From positions 1 to 16,588 of the forward strand of contig URIE01000032.1 in NCBI GenBank assembly GCA_900547805.1: a stretch of 16,588 nt of DNA, written 5' to 3'. Numbering within the stretch: the first letter of the stretch is position 1; each line of letters opens with the position of its first letter. The position numbers were made by a program, and so were the translations under genes. Below are positions 15,481-16,588 of this stretch, piece after piece. The notes under the pieces are model-generated. The model was not told the origin of the DNA. It saw only the letters and a program-made list of their open reading frames with translations, and made no database searches. The stretch is from an uncultured Collinsella sp. Lineage in GTDB: Bacteria; Actinomycetota; Coriobacteriia; Coriobacteriales; Coriobacteriaceae.

Positions 15481-15510
15481 AATATACCTTTTTTTTGACT
15501 TGAATTTCAC
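15481..15510 (-). promoter_or_regulatory. Probable gap promoter
   Basis: On the minus strand TATATT (15486-15481) is a good -10 box. An A8 run fills most of the spacer, and the best -35 is GTGAAA (15510-15505) at 18 nt, a poor match. Expected leader about 65 nt. Confidence 0.4.
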
Positions 15511-15542
15511 GAGAATGCTCGAAATTGAAAATCAAATTTATG

Positions 15543-15556
15543 TTAAAACGTTTTAA
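15543..15556. promoter_or_regulatory. 14-bp perfect palindrome, LacI-family-operator-like
   Basis: TTAAAACGTTTTAA is fully self-complementary with a central CG, the layout typical of LacI/GalR-family operators (including CcpA-like sites). It lies about 57 bp upstream of the proposed gap -10 box and 46 bp past the whiA stop. Regulation of gap by a sugar-responsive repressor or activator is inferred only. Confidence 0.4.
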
Positions 15557-15601
15557 AGAGTAAAACAGCAGTTCAATCCCTATATAAGCAGTTTCGCTCA
15601 A

Positions 15602-16531
15602 CTACCTGTTTGCTTCAATGAGCTTTTCAAGTCTCAAAACTCGATGGTAGAGGGCCGACTTCGACAAGGGAGGGTCAGCCATCTCCCCCAGATCGCGCAG
15701 TGACAGATCGGGATAGCGCTCGCGCAGGTCGCAAAAGACCGCCAAGGCGTCCGGAAGCGTGTCGCGCAAGCCCCGCTGTTCGAGCTCATCGATAAGCGCA
15801 AGCTGATGCTGGGCAGCACCGGCGCTTCTGGTCTGGTTGGCGAGCTCGGCGTTCACGCGACGGTTTACGTCGTTCTTAACCAATTTGACCGCGCGCGCTT
15901 CCTCGATCTCGGCAACGCTGCGCTTGGCACCAATCAGCTTTAATAGATGCTCGATTTCCTCGGCGCTCTTAATGTACACGGCATATGACCCCCGCCGCGC
16001 ATTAACACGAGCATGGACCCCAATCTGCTCCAACAGATCGCAAAGCCCCTTGGCATATTGCTCGCCCTGCACCGCGATCTCCAAATGAAAGTCGCCGCGG
16101 GGATCGGCCACGAAACCGCCGGCGATGAGCGCGCCGCGGATGTAGGCAAGCCTGCAGCAGGGACGGGCAACGATGTGTCGGGGAACACCAGCAACGAGCC
16201 CTCCCCTGCGGTCTAGAATGCCCAGCAGCACCAGAGCCTTGTCCAGGTCGGGTTGATCGGGCAGGGTAATGAGATAGTTACGGACCTTATGCAAGACCGA
16301 TTTACGAACGGTGAATTCCGTTTTGAGCTTAAGAATGCGATGCGTCAGCGTGATCATCGTGCGCGCGACGGCTCCCGTCTCGGTCGCGACCGTCAAACGA
16401 TACCGCCCGGAGCCGGCCAACGAAAGCGTACCGCTCACACGCGTCAGGGCGGCAAGCGTCGACAAATCGCAGTATTCACATTCGGGTTCGCAGCGCGCGA
16501 GTTCGTCACGCACCTCGGCGGTAAACGACAT
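15602..16531 (-). CDS. whiA: WhiA-family DNA-binding regulator
   Basis: Conserved Gram-positive transcription factor and chromosome-associated protein; in sporulating Actinobacteria it controls sporulation septation, in others it affects cell division. 309 residues, usual length. N-terminus MSFTAEVRDELA and the LAGLIDADG-homing-endonuclease-like fold, with CCRLAYIRGALIAGGF at 125-140 and DFHLEI at 147-152, are typical. C-terminal helix-turn-helix lies about 245-305, with LSLRDLGEMADPPLSKSALYHR as its hallmark region (SKSALYHR at 290-297). An N-terminal C14-x3-C18-x2-C21 set is present. The start is 6 nt after the end of the upstream gene; the ribosome site is weak (AGG), suggesting coupling. 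No terminator is seen between whiA and gap. Confidence 0.95.
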   Translation of the reverse strand: MSFTAEVRDELARCEPECEYCDLSTLAALTRVSGTLSLAGSGRYRLTVATETGAVARTMITLTHRILKLKTEFTVRKSVLHKVRNYLITLPDQPDLDKALVLLGILDRRGGLVAGVPRHIVARPCCRLAYIRGALIAGGFVADPRGDFHLEIAVQGEQYAKGLCDLLEQIGVHARVNARRGSYAVYIKSAEEIEHLLKLIGAKRSVAEIEEARAVKLVKNDVNRRVNAELANQTRSAGAAQHQLALIDELEQRGLRDTLPDALAVFCDLRERYPDLSLRDLGEMADPPLSKSALYHRVLRLEKLIEANR

Positions 16532-16537
16532 GCAGGC

Positions 16538-16588
16538 CTATGCTTTCGTGTTGGCGCGCGACAGGTCGCGGTGGGAAATGCTCACGTG
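16538..16588 (-). CDS. C-terminal end of upstream gene, probably rapZ (partial)
   Basis: The last 16 codons of a minus-strand gene entering from the right edge: HVSISHRDLSRANTKA then TAG. The HRD(L/I) near the C-terminus is characteristic of RapZ (YvcJ) nucleotide-binding proteins, and rapZ-yvcK-whiA is a well known gene cluster in Gram-positive bacteria. With so few residues the identification rests mostly on this motif and context. Six bases separate it from whiA. Confidence 0.5.
   Translation of the reverse strand, partial: HVSISHRDLSRANTKA

Overview
The window looks like a chromosomal segment of a gut-type Coriobacteriia actinomycete, most like Collinsella. This is an inference from moderately high GC, the actinobacterial order whiA-gap-pgk-tpi-(gpmI)-secG, glycine-start-poor GC-biased codon use that leaves long antisense open frames, and a Tat-type lipoprotein transporter subunit. 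No taxonomic search was possible. All recognised protein and tRNA genes lie on the minus strand, so biological order runs from the right edge to the left.

Right part (about 10.3-16.6 kb): the last codons of a probable rapZ, then whiA, gap (own leader, own terminator), the tightly packed glycolytic block pgk-tpiA-gpmI (pgk and tpiA overlap; tpiA and gpmI are 5 nt apart), a terminator, and secG with its own terminator. Together these encode lower glycolysis from glyceraldehyde-3-phosphate to 2-phosphoglycerate, a sporulation/division-type regulator, and a translocase subunit.

Middle part (about 4.1-10.2 kb): a complete oligopeptide/dipeptide ABC importer operon, oppA-oppB-oppC-oppD-oppF, with a good sigma70-type promoter before oppA and a hairpin between oppA and oppB. 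The binding protein carries a twin-arginine plus lipobox signal.

Between oppF and tRNA-Leu (3.59-4.08 kb) is a gene-free stretch full of inverted repeats. Two of them, of 125 and 120 nt and in opposite orientation, share the same nested architecture and the same internal-loop sequences, while most of their stem sequences differ and still pair. This compensatory pattern is the strongest unexplained signal in the window and suggests a structured RNA (or ssDNA) element family.

Left part (1-3.5 kb): tRNA-Leu(GAG) with terminator, a PAS-GAF-SpoIIE/PP2C phosphatase, a STAS domain fused to an RsbW/SpoIIAB-type ATPase in one polypeptide, and a tRNA-Gly(GCC) cut by the window edge. The phosphatase and fusion protein look like a partner-switching signalling pair, with no sigma factor next to them. 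The two tRNA genes share a T6-G-A6 element directly upstream of their -35 boxes.
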